64,000 nucleotides of DNA from Chloroflexota bacterium (GCA_016210495.1 JACQUC010000252.1:1-64000); one strand, 5' to 3'. Counted from the stretch's first letter, positions 33,764-42,810 are shown. A program made the numbers and translations. Notes: generated by a model not told the origin, from the letters alone.

Positions 33764-33836
33764 GGGCAAGATAGGGATCGAACCTACGACCTCAGCGATG
33801 TCAACGCTGCGCTCTAACCAACTGAGCTACTTGCCC
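33764..33836 (-). tRNA. tRNA-Val(GAC)
   Basis: 73 bases with acceptor GGGCAAG/CTTGCCC, D arm AGCTCAGTTGGTTAGAGC, anticodon stem CAGCG/CGCTG around TTGACAT (anticodon GAC) and T arm GTAGGTTCGATCCCTAT. The CCA end is not encoded, unlike the tRNA-Ser genes here. Confidence 0.94.
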
Positions 33837-33905
33837 TAAACACTCAATATTCTACCAAACGGCGGCGATTGGTGTCAAACTGACAGATTGGAGGAAGAGA
33901 GGCCG

Positions 33906-34484
33906 ATGGAGTTTGCTTGGCTGCCGGCACTGCAAGGCACAGATACGGCGTGGCAGGCCTGGTTGGTGCAGGCGCTGGTGGAGCTGGCGCTGAGGCTTGC
34001 GGGCGTCATCCTCGTCGTGGTGGTGAGCCTGGCAGTGGCAAGCCGCGTCCGAGCGGCGGTCCAGAAGAGCCTGTTTCGCACGTACGCGGACCCAAACATC
34101 GTGATCCTGGTTGGCCGGCTCACCGGCATCGGAGTGTTGACGCTCGGGGCGATCACGGTGCTGGGCATATTGGGCATCAGTTGGACGGCCCTGGTGGCGG
34201 TGATAGGTGCACTGAGCCTCGCGATCAGCCTTGCGGTGCAGGACGTGCTGAAGAGCTTCGTGGCGGGCCTCTATCTACTGATCGAAAGGCCCTTCCGAGT
34301 CGGCGACACCATCAAAGTCAAGGATTTCGCCGGACGGGTCGAGGGGGTGGGAATACGCACGACGGTGCTAAGAACGGAGAATGGAGAGCAGGTCGTGCTG
34401 CCCAACGCCACGGTGTTCGCCGAGGTGCTAGTCAACAAGGGCGTTGGGGAAAGAGGCGGCGTAGAGGTAGTGCGCGAGGGGTAG
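33906..34484 (+). CDS. Small MscS-family mechanosensitive channel
   Basis: 192 residues. Membrane segments cover about 25-47, 62-80 and the pore helix GALSLAISLAVQDVLKSFVAGLYLLIERPF, followed by the beta domain (VGDTIKVKDFAGRVEGVGIRTTVLRTENGEQVVLPNATVF). The family's C-terminal alpha/beta domain is much shortened, ending at VEVVREG. It releases solutes on osmotic downshock. GGAGGAAGAG precedes ATG 33906. A hairpin repeat directly follows the stop. Confidence 0.88.
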   Translation: MEFAWLPALQGTDTAWQAWLVQALVELALRLAGVILVVVVSLAVASRVRAAVQKSLFRTYADPNIVILVGRLTGIGVLTLGAITVLGILGISWTALVAVIGALSLAISLAVQDVLKSFVAGLYLLIERPFRVGDTIKVKDFAGRVEGVGIRTTVLRTENGEQVVLPNATVFAEVLVNKGVGERGGVEVVREG

Positions 34485-34492
34485 GAGCGACC

Positions 34493-34518
34493 GGGCAACC
34501 ACGCAGGGTTGCCCCTAC
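34493..34518. repeat. Hairpin repeat family A, copy after the MscS gene
   Basis: GGGCAACC, ACGCA, GGGTTGCCCC then TAC, lying between the converging MscS and YjbQ genes; its last bases overlap the yjbQ stop. It could terminate both transcripts. Confidence 0.7.
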
Positions 34519-34934
34519 AGGTCACCTGATATTTGAATCAGGACGTCGCGGCGGCGCGGGCGGTTGTCAAAGTCGATGACGACGATTTGCTGCCAGGTTC
34601 CGAGGGCGAGTGCGCCTCCGACAATGGGAACCGAGAGCGACGGCCCCAGCAGGCTGGCGCGGACGTGCGCGAAGCCGTTGCCATCGCCCCAGGTGGCATC
34701 ATGCTTGTACGGGATGTTCGTGGGGACGAGCCTGTCGAACGCGGCCTTGAGATCCGCGATAAGACCTGGCTCGTACTCTATGGTGGTGACGCCCGTGGTG
34801 GAGCCGGCGACGAAGACCACGACGAAGCCGGTCCGTACGGAAGAGGCAGCCACGTGCTGGCGTATCTGCGAAGTCACGTCGACGATATCGCAGAAGCCCT
34901 TGGACTGGACACGAATGGTTTCAGACTTAACCAT
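34515..34934 (-). CDS. yjbQ: YjbQ/UPF0047 family protein
   Basis: 139 residues, the usual length. VVFVAGSTTGVTTIEYEPGL, DATWGDGNGFAHVRASLLGPS and GTWQQIVVIDFDNRPRRR are the family's conserved blocks with the putative metal ligands His and Asp/Glu. Members carry a weak thiamine-phosphate synthase activity and are reported to trim metabolites; the cellular role is not settled. GGAGG precedes the ATG. It lies 22 bases from the phosphoesterase gene, probably one transcript. Confidence 0.9.
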   Translation of the reverse strand: MVKSETIRVQSKGFCDIVDVTSQIRQHVAASSVRTGFVVVFVAGSTTGVTTIEYEPGLIADLKAAFDRLVPTNIPYKHDATWGDGNGFAHVRASLLGPSLSVPIVGGALALGTWQQIVVIDFDNRPRRRDVLIQISGDL

Positions 34935-34955
34935 ATGGCGGCCTCCCGACTACCC

Positions 34956-35699
34956 CTACCATCCGTAGCTGAGCCGCATCCACAGGCGCTGCGGCAGCCC
35001 GGCTTTTTGCATCTTGCGCTGCGTTTTCTGTACGTCATAGGGCACGCGTCGGTATGTGACGGTGTGATCGGGCAGATCGAGGACGACGTAGCTGGCATCC
35101 GGATTATCGTCACGCGGTTGGCCGACGCTTCCCGGGTTTACGAACAGATAACCGTCGGCAAGCTTGAAGAGGACGTCGTAGACCGGCGTCACGGTCCGGC
35201 AGGTGTGACCGAGCGGGCCCGAGGCGCAGTTGAACATTACGGGAATGTGCGTGTGGCCAACGAAGCAGTAGCGCGTGTTGAGAAGCTCGACATTTGCCTG
35301 TGCGATGCTGGAATAGATCATATATTCCCAGATGGGTTCGCGGGGACTGCCGTGAACGATGGTAATGTCGTGCTGCTCCAACTCCCGCGCGGGGGGAAGC
35401 TCTTCGAGAAAGCGACGCGAGCTGGGTGTCAACTGGCGGCTGGTCCACTGGGCCGCGGCCTCGGCGTCCGGGTTGAAGTTGCGGGTATCCATTTTGCCGA
35501 TAGCCGCCCGGTCGTGATTGCCGGCCACACATAACAGATGCTTCCGTGCCCGCAAGAGGTCGACGCACTCGTTGGGATCGGGGCCGTAGCCGACGACATC
35601 GCCAACGCACCAGGTCTCGTCGACGGGCCCGGCGTCGGCGAGGACCGCCTCGAGAGCTGCCAGATTCGAATGAATGTCGGAGATCAACGCAATGCGCAT
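34956..35699 (-). CDS. Calcineurin-like metallophosphoesterase
   Basis: 247 residues of the YfcE-like group. The motifs are in order: DIHSNLAALE (D-x-H), GDVVGYGPDPNECV (G-D), GNHDRAA (G-N-H-D), HGSPREP and FVGHTHIPV (G-H-x-H). It hydrolyses phosphodiesters or phosphomonoesters with two metal ions; the substrate is unknown. I start at ATG 35699 (MRIALISDIHS). The promoter region is shared divergently with thiL. Confidence 0.88.
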   Translation of the reverse strand: MRIALISDIHSNLAALEAVLADAGPVDETWCVGDVVGYGPDPNECVDLLRARKHLLCVAGNHDRAAIGKMDTRNFNPDAEAAAQWTSRQLTPSSRRFLEELPPARELEQHDITIVHGSPREPIWEYMIYSSIAQANVELLNTRYCFVGHTHIPVMFNCASGPLGHTCRTVTPVYDVLFKLADGYLFVNPGSVGQPRDDNPDASYVVLDLPDHTVTYRRVPYDVQKTQRKMQKAGLPQRLWMRLSYGW

Positions 35700-35729
35700 G
35701 CTTGCCAACAAGTATAGCACGCCTTCGCA

Positions 35730-35758
35730 TTGTGGACAACTTTTGAAGGGTGTATAAT
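35730..35758 (+). promoter_or_regulatory. Promoter of the thiL operon
   Basis: TTGTGG (35730-35735) and TATAAT (35753-35758) are 17 bases apart, with the -10 a perfect match. The ATG 35781 lies 22 bases downstream. Confidence 0.65.
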
Positions 35759-35780
35759 CTTGCGTGTAGGCGTTGGGACG

Positions 35781-36812
35781 ATGAAGATCGGAGATATCGG
35801 CGAGTTTGGACTGATTCAGAGGGTAGCCAAGGCAGTGCCGCCTGCTCCCTCGGGACTTATCATCGGGATTGGCGACGATGCGGCAGCGTGGCGTACCAGC
35901 TCAGGGATCCAACTGGCCACCACCGATACCCTCATCGAGAACGTACACTTCAAACTGGGGCCGACGACTTGGTACGATCTGGGCTGGAAAGCCCTGGCCG
36001 TGAACCTGAGCGATATTGCGGCGATGGGGGGTATCGCCCGCTACGCACTTGTAACCCTTGGTCTGCCGAATGAGGCAGAAGTCCAGGACGTCTTAGATTT
36101 CTACAAAGGTCTTTCTGATCTCGCCAGTAGATGTGACACGGCGATCGCAGGTGGAGATATGGTGTCATCTCCTGCGGGCGTGATGATCACTGTGAGCGTA
36201 ATTGGAGAGGCATCTGTAAAAGACTGCCTGAGGCCATCTTCGCACCAGGAAGCGTGCCTTTTGAGGCGGTCGGCATCGCGACCCGGCGACCTGGTGGGGG
36301 TTACTGGCTTCCTCGGCACGTCGGCGTCCGGGCTTGAAATGATTATGGCCGATCTGTCGGTCGATTCGCACGCGGCGGATGTCTTGCGGACGGCGCACCT
36401 GCGCCCCACGCCGCGTCTTGCCGAGGGCCGAGCGCTAGTTGCGGCAGGAGTACAGGCGGCGATGGACATCAGCGACGGGCTGGTGGGAGACCTCACCAAG
36501 CTTTGTGAGGCGAGCCGGGTTGCCGCACGCGTCTGGTCCGATAGGATACCGATTCATCCAACTGTGACTGGCATCTTTGGCGCGCGCGCTATCGAGCAGG
36601 CGCTCTACGGGGGTGAAGACTACGAGCTGCTTTTTGCAGCGCCACGGGAGACGATGGAGGTGGTGACAAGGAGCTTCGCCGGCGAGGCGCTGTCGGAGGT
36701 GACAGTCATAGGCGAGATAATGGAGGGACCGGCGGGTCACGTAGCGGTGGTGGCGTCCGACGGAACGCACATAGAGACGGAAAAAGGAGGTTGGGACCAT
36801 TTCGCACGGTGA
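35781..36812 (+). CDS. thiL: Thiamine-monophosphate kinase
   Basis: 343 residues. GEFGLIQRVAK, GDDAAAWRTSSG, TTDTLIENVHF and NLSDIAAMGGIARYALVTLGLP match ThiL, and the later GGDMVSSPAG and GGEDYELLF complete the metal and nucleotide sites. It phosphorylates thiamine monophosphate to thiamine diphosphate, needed by the korAB and pyruvate dehydrogenase enzymes in this window. The frame extends upstream to 35730, but ATG 35781 (MKIGDIGE) matches the family start. tsaE overlaps its end in GTGA. Confidence 0.93.
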   Translation: MKIGDIGEFGLIQRVAKAVPPAPSGLIIGIGDDAAAWRTSSGIQLATTDTLIENVHFKLGPTTWYDLGWKALAVNLSDIAAMGGIARYALVTLGLPNEAEVQDVLDFYKGLSDLASRCDTAIAGGDMVSSPAGVMITVSVIGEASVKDCLRPSSHQEACLLRRSASRPGDLVGVTGFLGTSASGLEMIMADLSVDSHAADVLRTAHLRPTPRLAEGRALVAAGVQAAMDISDGLVGDLTKLCEASRVAARVWSDRIPIHPTVTGIFGARAIEQALYGGEDYELLFAAPRETMEVVTRSFAGEALSEVTVIGEIMEGPAGHVAVVASDGTHIETEKGGWDHFAR

Positions 36813-37306
36813 TCGCGACGGCAACGCTTGAGCTTGAGAGCCACAGCCCGGCCGAGACAAAGCGTTTGGCGCGGCGCCTGGCCAGGCTACTGCAGCCTGG
36901 TGACGTCATCCTTCTGGAAGGGCCTTTCGGGGCCGGAAAGACGGTGTTTGTGCAGGGGCTGGCCGGGGGGCTGGGGATCAAGGATCAGGTTTCCAGCCCC
37001 AGCTTCATTCTTGTGAACGAGTACCACAACCACACGACGGTGTATCACGCGGATCTGTACCGAATTAGTGGCGTCGAAGAGGCGGTGGCGCTGGGCTTAG
37101 AGGAGTATGTGAGTGGACGGGGGATCTTCGTGGTAGAATGGCCCGAGCGCGTTGCAGAGGTCTGGCCGGCAGAGCGCCTTTGGATAACTTTCATCGTCGC
37201 GGGCAAGCGCGAGCGAAAGATGATCTTCCAAGCCAGGGGCGACAGGTACGTGGGAATGGTGCAGAGGTTGGCTCGGTTTCACCGCGGAGGCGCGGTTGGC
37301 AGGTGA
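36809..37306 (+). CDS. tsaE: tRNA threonylcarbamoyladenosine biosynthesis ATPase TsaE
   Basis: 165 residues. Walker A GPFGAGKT (near residue 40), VSSPSFILVNEY, YHADLYRISGVEEAVALGLEEY and VVEWPERV are all standard TsaE blocks. With TsaB and TsaD it makes the t6A37 base of ANN-decoding tRNAs. The GTG 36809 forms a 4-base overlap with the thiL stop; AAAGGAGG lies about 20 bases upstream, which is long. A TTG at 36791 is an alternative. Confidence 0.9.
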   Translation: MIATATLELESHSPAETKRLARRLARLLQPGDVILLEGPFGAGKTVFVQGLAGGLGIKDQVSSPSFILVNEYHNHTTVYHADLYRISGVEEAVALGLEEYVSGRGIFVVEWPERVAEVWPAERLWITFIVAGKRERKMIFQARGDRYVGMVQRLARFHRGGAVGR

Positions 37307-37396
37307 TCGTTGCCCTACGGCAGAGCGAGGCCACGCATGGCAGGTTTGAGAGTCCTTTGGCAGGTAAGTACGGCTTGGCAGGTTGGGGTGTCCTTC

Positions 37397-37501
37397 GGCG
37401 CCCCGATACATCGGGGTCGCCGTCAACCTTCCTGGCAAGAGCACCCAAGTTAGAGGGTTGACGCGGGCCCCGATACATTGCCGGAGACGTATCGGGGCCG
37501 C
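37397..37501. repeat. Two related hairpins between tsaE and tsaB
   Basis: GCGCCCCGATACATCGGGGT at about 37398 and GGGCCCCGATAC paired with GTATCGGGGCC at 37467-37501 share the core CCCCGATAC. Upstream, the direct repeat GGCAGGTT...GTCCTT occurs twice (37330-37395). This 217-base gap holds no gene. Confidence 0.5.
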
Positions 37502-37523
37502 GAAGGACGGCAGGAACAAAGAA

Positions 37524-38258
37524 ATGATTCTTGCAATCGATACTTCGACCTCGGTTTCTAGCCTGGCGCTGTACGACGGGGATGTGCATGTAGAGCAGAC
37601 GTGGATAGCCGACCGGAGCCACACGACACAACTGTTGCCACAGGTCGATAAGCTGCTGGGGCTGGCGGGGCTAGAGCCCAAGGACCTCAAGGGTCTGGTG
37701 GTGGCGCTGGGGCCCGGAAGCTTCAACGGCATTCGGGTAGGGCTGAGCACGGCCAAGGGCCTGGCGTACGCGTTGAGGATACCACTCGTGGGGATAGGCA
37801 CCCTGGAGACGATTGCTTATGCGTATGCCAACCTGAGGATGCCAATTCGACCGATTCTAGACGCGGGGCGGGGCGAAATCAGCACTGCTCTGTTCGAGAC
37901 GATAGATAGGAAATGGCTTCAGAGGGAGGAACCCTGGATTGGCGGAGTGCCGGATATCGTCTCGCTGACAGATCGCCCAACTTTACTTTGTGGAGACATC
38001 CGGAAGGAGTGTGTCCTGGAGTTGCGCCGGCGACTGGGAGAGCTGATCCACGTGCCGAGCGGAGCGGCGAACCTGAGGCGTGCGGGTTACCTGGCGGAAC
38101 TGGGGTTGAGGCGGTTGCGCGCAGGTGACGTCGACGACGTGGTCCAGCTACAGCCCATGTATTTGCGCGGACCTGCAATCACCAAGAGCAGGCGAGCCGA
38201 TGCGCTGGCGGTGCGCCGAGGCTCCGAAAGCAGCCCCAGTGAAAGCCCCGAACCATGA
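37524..38258 (+). CDS. tsaB: tRNA threonylcarbamoyladenosine biosynthesis protein TsaB
   Basis: 244 residues. ILAIDTSTSVSSLALYD at the N-terminus, HTTQLLPQVDKLL and the GLVVALGPGSFNGIRVGLSTAKGLAYAL block define TsaB, an inactive relative of TsaD that scaffolds the complex. The C-terminus YLRGPAITKSRRADALAVRRGSE is longer and basic compared with the core. ATG 37524 begins MILAIDTS. rimI follows after 30 bases, the classical tsaE-tsaB-rimI order. Confidence 0.92.
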   Translation: MILAIDTSTSVSSLALYDGDVHVEQTWIADRSHTTQLLPQVDKLLGLAGLEPKDLKGLVVALGPGSFNGIRVGLSTAKGLAYALRIPLVGIGTLETIAYAYANLRMPIRPILDAGRGEISTALFETIDRKWLQREEPWIGGVPDIVSLTDRPTLLCGDIRKECVLELRRRLGELIHVPSGAANLRRAGYLAELGLRRLRAGDVDDVVQLQPMYLRGPAITKSRRADALAVRRGSESSPSESPEP

Positions 38259-38288
38259 TTATGTCGAGCATTTTGGAGGCAGCTTAAT

Positions 38289-39008
38289 TTGCCCTATGCG
38301 GTACGACCGATGGAATTGGAAGACATTCCGGAGGTCGCTGAGATCGAGAGGCAGTCGTTTGCGGCACCGTGGCCAATGCACGCCTATCGGCGCGAGTTAC
38401 AGGATAACAGGCTCAGCCGGTACGTTGTGGCCTACTGGATAAGTCCGGGGGAGGGGGAGCGAGAGCCACAGAGAGTTGGGGCCAGGGCAACCAGAGAGGC
38501 CGCAGCCCAGTCTCCAGTCCAGAGATCGCTGGTCCGGCGTGCGCTATCTCAATTATTCCAGGGACTCGGCCGGCGCGATCATAGGACACAGGACTGGACC
38601 ATTGTCGGGTACGCGGGCCTGTGGCTGATGCTGGACGAAGGCCATATTACGACGATCGCCGTGCGTCCCACACTGCGCGGCCAGGGTATCGGCGAATTGT
38701 TGCTGATTGGCTTGATCGACCTGGCAGCAGCGGCAGGCGCCAACTACGTGACGCTCGAGGTGAGAGTATCGAACGCCGTGGCGCAGACGTTGTACAAGAA
38801 GTACGGCTTCCGTGAGGAGGGGCTCCGGAAACGATACTATAGCGACAACAGGGAGGACGCCTTGATTATGTGGAGTGAGCCTTTGGGCTCGGCCGTATTC
38901 CAGAAAAGGCTGGTCTCTTTGAAAGCGGCCCTCGAAAAGAAGCTTCAGAATGCGCCTCCCCCGGAGCCGCACGACCATCCAGAGAGGTTGGGGCCTCCAC
39001 AACAATAG
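38289..39008 (+). CDS. rimI: Ribosomal protein S18 alanine N-acetyltransferase, with an insertion
   Basis: 239 residues, about 80 longer than typical RimI. The GNAT fold is present: IERQSFAAPWP near the N-terminus, IAVRPTLRGQGIGELLLIGL (motif A with RGQGIG), and LEVRVSNAVAQTLYKKYGFREEGLRKRYY (motif B). An insertion at residues about 52-103, rich in Gly, Glu and Arg, separates two beta strands, and the C-terminal 40 residues are also extra. Both look non-conserved. It starts at TTG 38289 with GGAGG nine bases upstream. Confidence 0.85.
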   Translation: MPYAVRPMELEDIPEVAEIERQSFAAPWPMHAYRRELQDNRLSRYVVAYWISPGEGEREPQRVGARATREAAAQSPVQRSLVRRALSQLFQGLGRRDHRTQDWTIVGYAGLWLMLDEGHITTIAVRPTLRGQGIGELLLIGLIDLAAAAGANYVTLEVRVSNAVAQTLYKKYGFREEGLRKRYYSDNREDALIMWSEPLGSAVFQKRLVSLKAALEKKLQNAPPPEPHDHPERLGPPQQ

Positions 39009-39021
39009 ATTGGTAGAGGAA

Positions 39022-41970
39022 ATGGCCGGACTATTGGTATTGATCGATGGCAACGCACTGTTGCATCGCGCTTTTCACGCAGTGCCACTGTTGACGACGA
39101 GTAAGGGCGAGCTGGTGAACGCGACATACGGCTTTGCCCAGATGCTGCTCAAGGCGTGGAACGAGCTGAAGCCGGACTACATCGCGGCGGCGTTTGATAA
39201 GGCCGGGCCGACTTTTCGCCACAAGGAGTTCGAGGCTTATAAGGCCCAAAGGCCGAAGGCAGCAGATGGGTTGTACGAGCAGTTCCCGAGAGTGAAGCAG
39301 CTCATAGAGGCGTTCAACATCCCTGCTTTTGAGGTCGAGGGGTTCGAGGCCGACGACGTACTGGGGACGCTGGCTAAACAGGCCACTGATGCGGGAATCG
39401 AAACGATTGTTGTGACGGGTGATACCGATGCGCTGCAATTGGTCGGTCCGCACGTCCGGGTGATGACACCGGGCCGGGTCTTCGCGGAAACTACGCTATA
39501 CGACGAGGAAGCGGTCAGGCGCAGGTATGGGCTGGAGCCGCACCAACTGGCGGACTTCAAGGGCCTCAAAGGGGACCCATCGGATAATATACCGGGCGTG
39601 CCCGGCGTGGGCGACAAGACAGCGACCAGATTGTTGGCTCGCTTCGGCACCGTCGAGAACGTCTATGCCCACCTGGAGGAAGTGGACAAGAAGCTGCGCG
39701 ACGTGCTGGAGAGGAACGGGGAGAGCGCTCGTCAGAGCAAGCATCTGGCAACGATAGTGACGGACGTACCCATCCAGCTCGATCCGGACAGTTGCCGGAC
39801 TGTAGCTTTTGACCGCGATAAGGTCGTGGCGCTGCTGCGCGAGTTAGAGTTTCGGAGTCTGCTGGGAAGATTGCCGCAGTGGCCTGGATCTGGGGGCTGG
39901 GCGCAGAGCAGCAGGGGCCAGCGGCCAGGTGGCAAGGGCCAGGGGCCAGGGGTCGGGAGTGGGCAAGGTACGATTGAGATCGACGACGGCACAGTTGGGT
40001 CTGTGGCGGCGGCCGCGGGGGACACAGGGGGCGGGCTCGCGGTGCAGATAGGGATGTTCGAAGGCGACACGTCGACCACGCTCGACGGTGGACCCAGGCC
40101 GCTGGCGGCGGCGGTCATTATGCCGCGGGCTGCTGAGTTCAGCGCTGCGCAGGACCGGCATTACACCGTTGTCGAGACTGAAAGCGGTCTGGACGAATTG
40201 ATCGAGACTATGAAGAGAGCACGTGAGTTTACCATCGATTTGGAGACGACCCACAAGGACGCGATGCGGGCGCGAATTGTGGGAATTGCGGTGGCGACAG
40301 CGCCGGCCTGCGCCTGGTACGTTCCCGTTGGCCATCGGACCGAGGAGGTCGACGGCAAAAGCCACAAACAGCTTCGCGCCGAACTGGTGCTGGACAGGAT
40401 TAGAGACCTATTGGAGGACGCGAGCGTGGCCAAGTGTGCGCACAACGCCAAGTACGAGATCACGGTGTTGGCGCGACAGGGGCTGAGTCCACGGGGGTTC
40501 GCCGTGGACACGATGATCGCCGCGTACTTGCTGGAGCCGTCGCAGCGCGCGTTCAATCTCAAGGACCTGGCGTGGACGAAGCTGGGCGTGGAGATGACGC
40601 CGATTACGACGCTCATCGGCAAGGGCAAAACGCAGATAAGTATGGCCCAAGTGCCGATACCGGACGCGGCGCAATACGCGAGCTGCGATGCAGATATGAC
40701 GTGCCGGCTGAGTGGCCTGCTGGTGCTGGAGCTCGAAAAGGCCGGATTGGGCAAGCTCTACAAAGACGTGGAGATGCCGCTGGTGCCGGTGCTGGCACAG
40801 ATGGAGCAGCACGGTGTGGCGCTCGACGTCGGCTTCTTGCACCAGCTTTCGGCAGAACTGCACCATCGTATCGTCGATCTCGAGCTCGCCATCTACGATC
40901 TTGCGGGACATCGTTTTAACGTCAATAGCACGCAGCAACTGGCGAGCGTTCTTTTTGGCGAGTTGCGGCTGCCGCCGTCGCGGCGCACTAAGACCGGCCA
41001 CAGCACCGAAGCGGACGTGCTGGAGGAGCTGCGGGGGGCGCATCCTGTTGTCGAGCGGGTGCTGGAGTACCGGCAGTTGCAAAAGCTCAAGTCGACTTAC
41101 GTAGATGCCCTGCCCTTGATGATCAATTCGCAGACGGGGCGCCTGCATACTTCTTTTAATCAGACAGGCACGGTGACGGGACGACTGAGCTCGAGCGAGC
41201 CCAATTTGCAGAACATACCCATTCGTACGGAACTTGGGCGCAAGGTGCGGGGAGCATTCATAGCTCCCGATTCAGACACGCTTCTTCTGAGCGCAGACTA
41301 TTCGCAAATCGAGCTGCGCATCCTGGCGCACATTTCTCAGGACAAGAGGCTGATCGAGGCGTTCGCCGCCGACGAGGACGTTCACGCTGCGACGGCGTCG
41401 GAGATCTTCGGCGTGCCGCTTGGCAAAGTGACATCGGATATGCGCAGGGTGGCCAAGGTTGTGAATTTCGGCATTATCTACGGCATGAGCGACTACGGGC
41501 TGGCAGCGGGGGCGGGTCTGTCGCGCAAGGACGCATCAGCGTACATCGCGAACTATATCGCAAGGTACGAGGGAGTGCAGCAATACGTGGAGAACACGAA
41601 GCGGGAAGCTGAGGAGCGGGGGTACGTCACCACGCTATTGGGCCGACGGCGCTACCTGCCGGAGATTTATGTAAACCACCATGCGTTGCGAATGGCGGCG
41701 CAACGAACGGCGATCAACATGCCTATCCAGGGCACTGCCGCCGACATCATAAAGATCGCGATGGTGCGCGTCTCCCGGGCACTGGGGGCACGCCGGTCGA
41801 AGACTAAGATGATCTTGCAGGTTCACGATGAGCTGCTTTTTGAGGTGCCACGGGCAGAACTGGCAGAGATCAACGACCTGGTGAAGAACATCATGGAGAA
41901 CGCGCTGCCTATGTGCGTGCAGCTTAAGGTCGAGACGAAAGTCGGCGCAAACTGGAACGAGATGAACTAA
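39022..41970 (+). CDS. polA: DNA polymerase I
   Basis: 982 residues. The 5'-3' nuclease domain is residues about 1-290 (LVLIDGNALLHRAFHA, GDTDALQLV, GVPGVGDKTATRLLARFG). A low-complexity Gly/Pro/Gln linker occupies about 290-365, unusual in this family. The proofreading domain keeps FTIDLETTHKD, HNAKYEI and YASCDADMT, so its metal-binding acidic residues appear intact. The polymerase domain has SADYSQIELRILAHIS (motif A), RRVAKVVNFGIIYG (motif B) and VHDELLFEV (motif C). Start ATG 39022 (MAGLLVLIDG) lies behind GAGG; the upstream frame is rimI. It acts in repair and Okazaki fragment maturation. Confidence 0.95.
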   Translation: MAGLLVLIDGNALLHRAFHAVPLLTTSKGELVNATYGFAQMLLKAWNELKPDYIAAAFDKAGPTFRHKEFEAYKAQRPKAADGLYEQFPRVKQLIEAFNIPAFEVEGFEADDVLGTLAKQATDAGIETIVVTGDTDALQLVGPHVRVMTPGRVFAETTLYDEEAVRRRYGLEPHQLADFKGLKGDPSDNIPGVPGVGDKTATRLLARFGTVENVYAHLEEVDKKLRDVLERNGESARQSKHLATIVTDVPIQLDPDSCRTVAFDRDKVVALLRELEFRSLLGRLPQWPGSGGWAQSSRGQRPGGKGQGPGVGSGQGTIEIDDGTVGSVAAAAGDTGGGLAVQIGMFEGDTSTTLDGGPRPLAAAVIMPRAAEFSAAQDRHYTVVETESGLDELIETMKRAREFTIDLETTHKDAMRARIVGIAVATAPACAWYVPVGHRTEEVDGKSHKQLRAELVLDRIRDLLEDASVAKCAHNAKYEITVLARQGLSPRGFAVDTMIAAYLLEPSQRAFNLKDLAWTKLGVEMTPITTLIGKGKTQISMAQVPIPDAAQYASCDADMTCRLSGLLVLELEKAGLGKLYKDVEMPLVPVLAQMEQHGVALDVGFLHQLSAELHHRIVDLELAIYDLAGHRFNVNSTQQLASVLFGELRLPPSRRTKTGHSTEADVLEELRGAHPVVERVLEYRQLQKLKSTYVDALPLMINSQTGRLHTSFNQTGTVTGRLSSSEPNLQNIPIRTELGRKVRGAFIAPDSDTLLLSADYSQIELRILAHISQDKRLIEAFAADEDVHAATASEIFGVPLGKVTSDMRRVAKVVNFGIIYGMSDYGLAAGAGLSRKDASAYIANYIARYEGVQQYVENTKREAEERGYVTTLLGRRRYLPEIYVNHHALRMAAQRTAINMPIQGTAADIIKIAMVRVSRALGARRSKTKMILQVHDELLFEVPRAELAEINDLVKNIMENALPMCVQLKVETKVGANWNEMN

Positions 41971-41973
41971 GGC

Positions 41974-42810
41974 ATGCCAGAGCTACCGGAAGTCACCACG
42001 ATCGTAAACGACCTCGAACCGCGTGTGGTGAATAGACGGATAGTTGGAATCGACATACTGTGGCCCGGCACGATTGTCCATCCAGATCCAGAGGACTTAC
42101 AAGGACGGCTGATGGGACAGCCGATTGTGGGGGTTCGCAGACGGGCGAAGCTTATCGTGATCGACCTAGCAAGTGGCGATAGGCTGGTTGTGCACTTGAG
42201 AATGACCGGCCGATTGCTCCTCAGGCCAGCGGAGGCCGAGCCAGATCAGTTCGTGAGGGTCGTTTTCCGGCTTGACGACGGACAGCAGCTACGGCTGGCG
42301 GACGCGCGGAAATTCGGCAGCGTCAAGCTGATGGCATCGGCCGAATTCGAGAAACTTTCGGAGTCGTTGGGGCGCGAGCCGCTGGGGCCGGACTTCGCAC
42401 TGGAGAGGTTCCGCGAGATGCTGGGTGGAAGAGGCGCCCGAATCAAGCCTCTCTTGCTAGACCAGACCTTTCTGGCGGGAATGGGCAATATCTACGTGGA
42501 CGAGGCCCTGTTCGAATCCGGTATTCACCCGGCGCGGCGGGCCAGCAGCCTGGGCGAGGCTGAGGTAGCGCGGCTGTATCAGGCGATCAGGCACGTGCTC
42601 CAGGAGGGGATCAAGGATCGCGGCACCACGTTTATTTCCTATGTTGACGCCTACGGTAGGCGCGGCGGGCACCAGTTCAATTTGAAGGCGTACCGGCGCG
42701 CGGGCGACCCGTGCCCCCGGTGCGCCACGGCGATCCAGCGCATCGTGGTCGGCGGGAGAGGGACCTACATCTGCCCGAGATGCCAGGCGCTCACGCCGGC
42801 AGCAGCTTGA
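41974..42810 (+). CDS. mutM: Formamidopyrimidine-DNA glycosylase
   Basis: 278 residues. PELPEVTTIVNDLEP starts with the catalytic N-terminal Pro after Met removal; LDDGQQLRLADARKFG, IYVDEALFESGIHP and the zinc finger CPRCATAIQRIVVGGRGTYICPRCQ (four cysteines) follow. It removes 8-oxoguanine and formamidopyrimidines. It starts 4 bases after polA, so both repair genes are co-expressed. The last 20 bases overlap the facing M16 gene. Confidence 0.96.
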   Translation: MPELPEVTTIVNDLEPRVVNRRIVGIDILWPGTIVHPDPEDLQGRLMGQPIVGVRRRAKLIVIDLASGDRLVVHLRMTGRLLLRPAEAEPDQFVRVVFRLDDGQQLRLADARKFGSVKLMASAEFEKLSESLGREPLGPDFALERFREMLGGRGARIKPLLLDQTFLAGMGNIYVDEALFESGIHPARRASSLGEAEVARLYQAIRHVLQEGIKDRGTTFISYVDAYGRRGGHQFNLKAYRRAGDPCPRCATAIQRIVVGGRGTYICPRCQALTPAAA

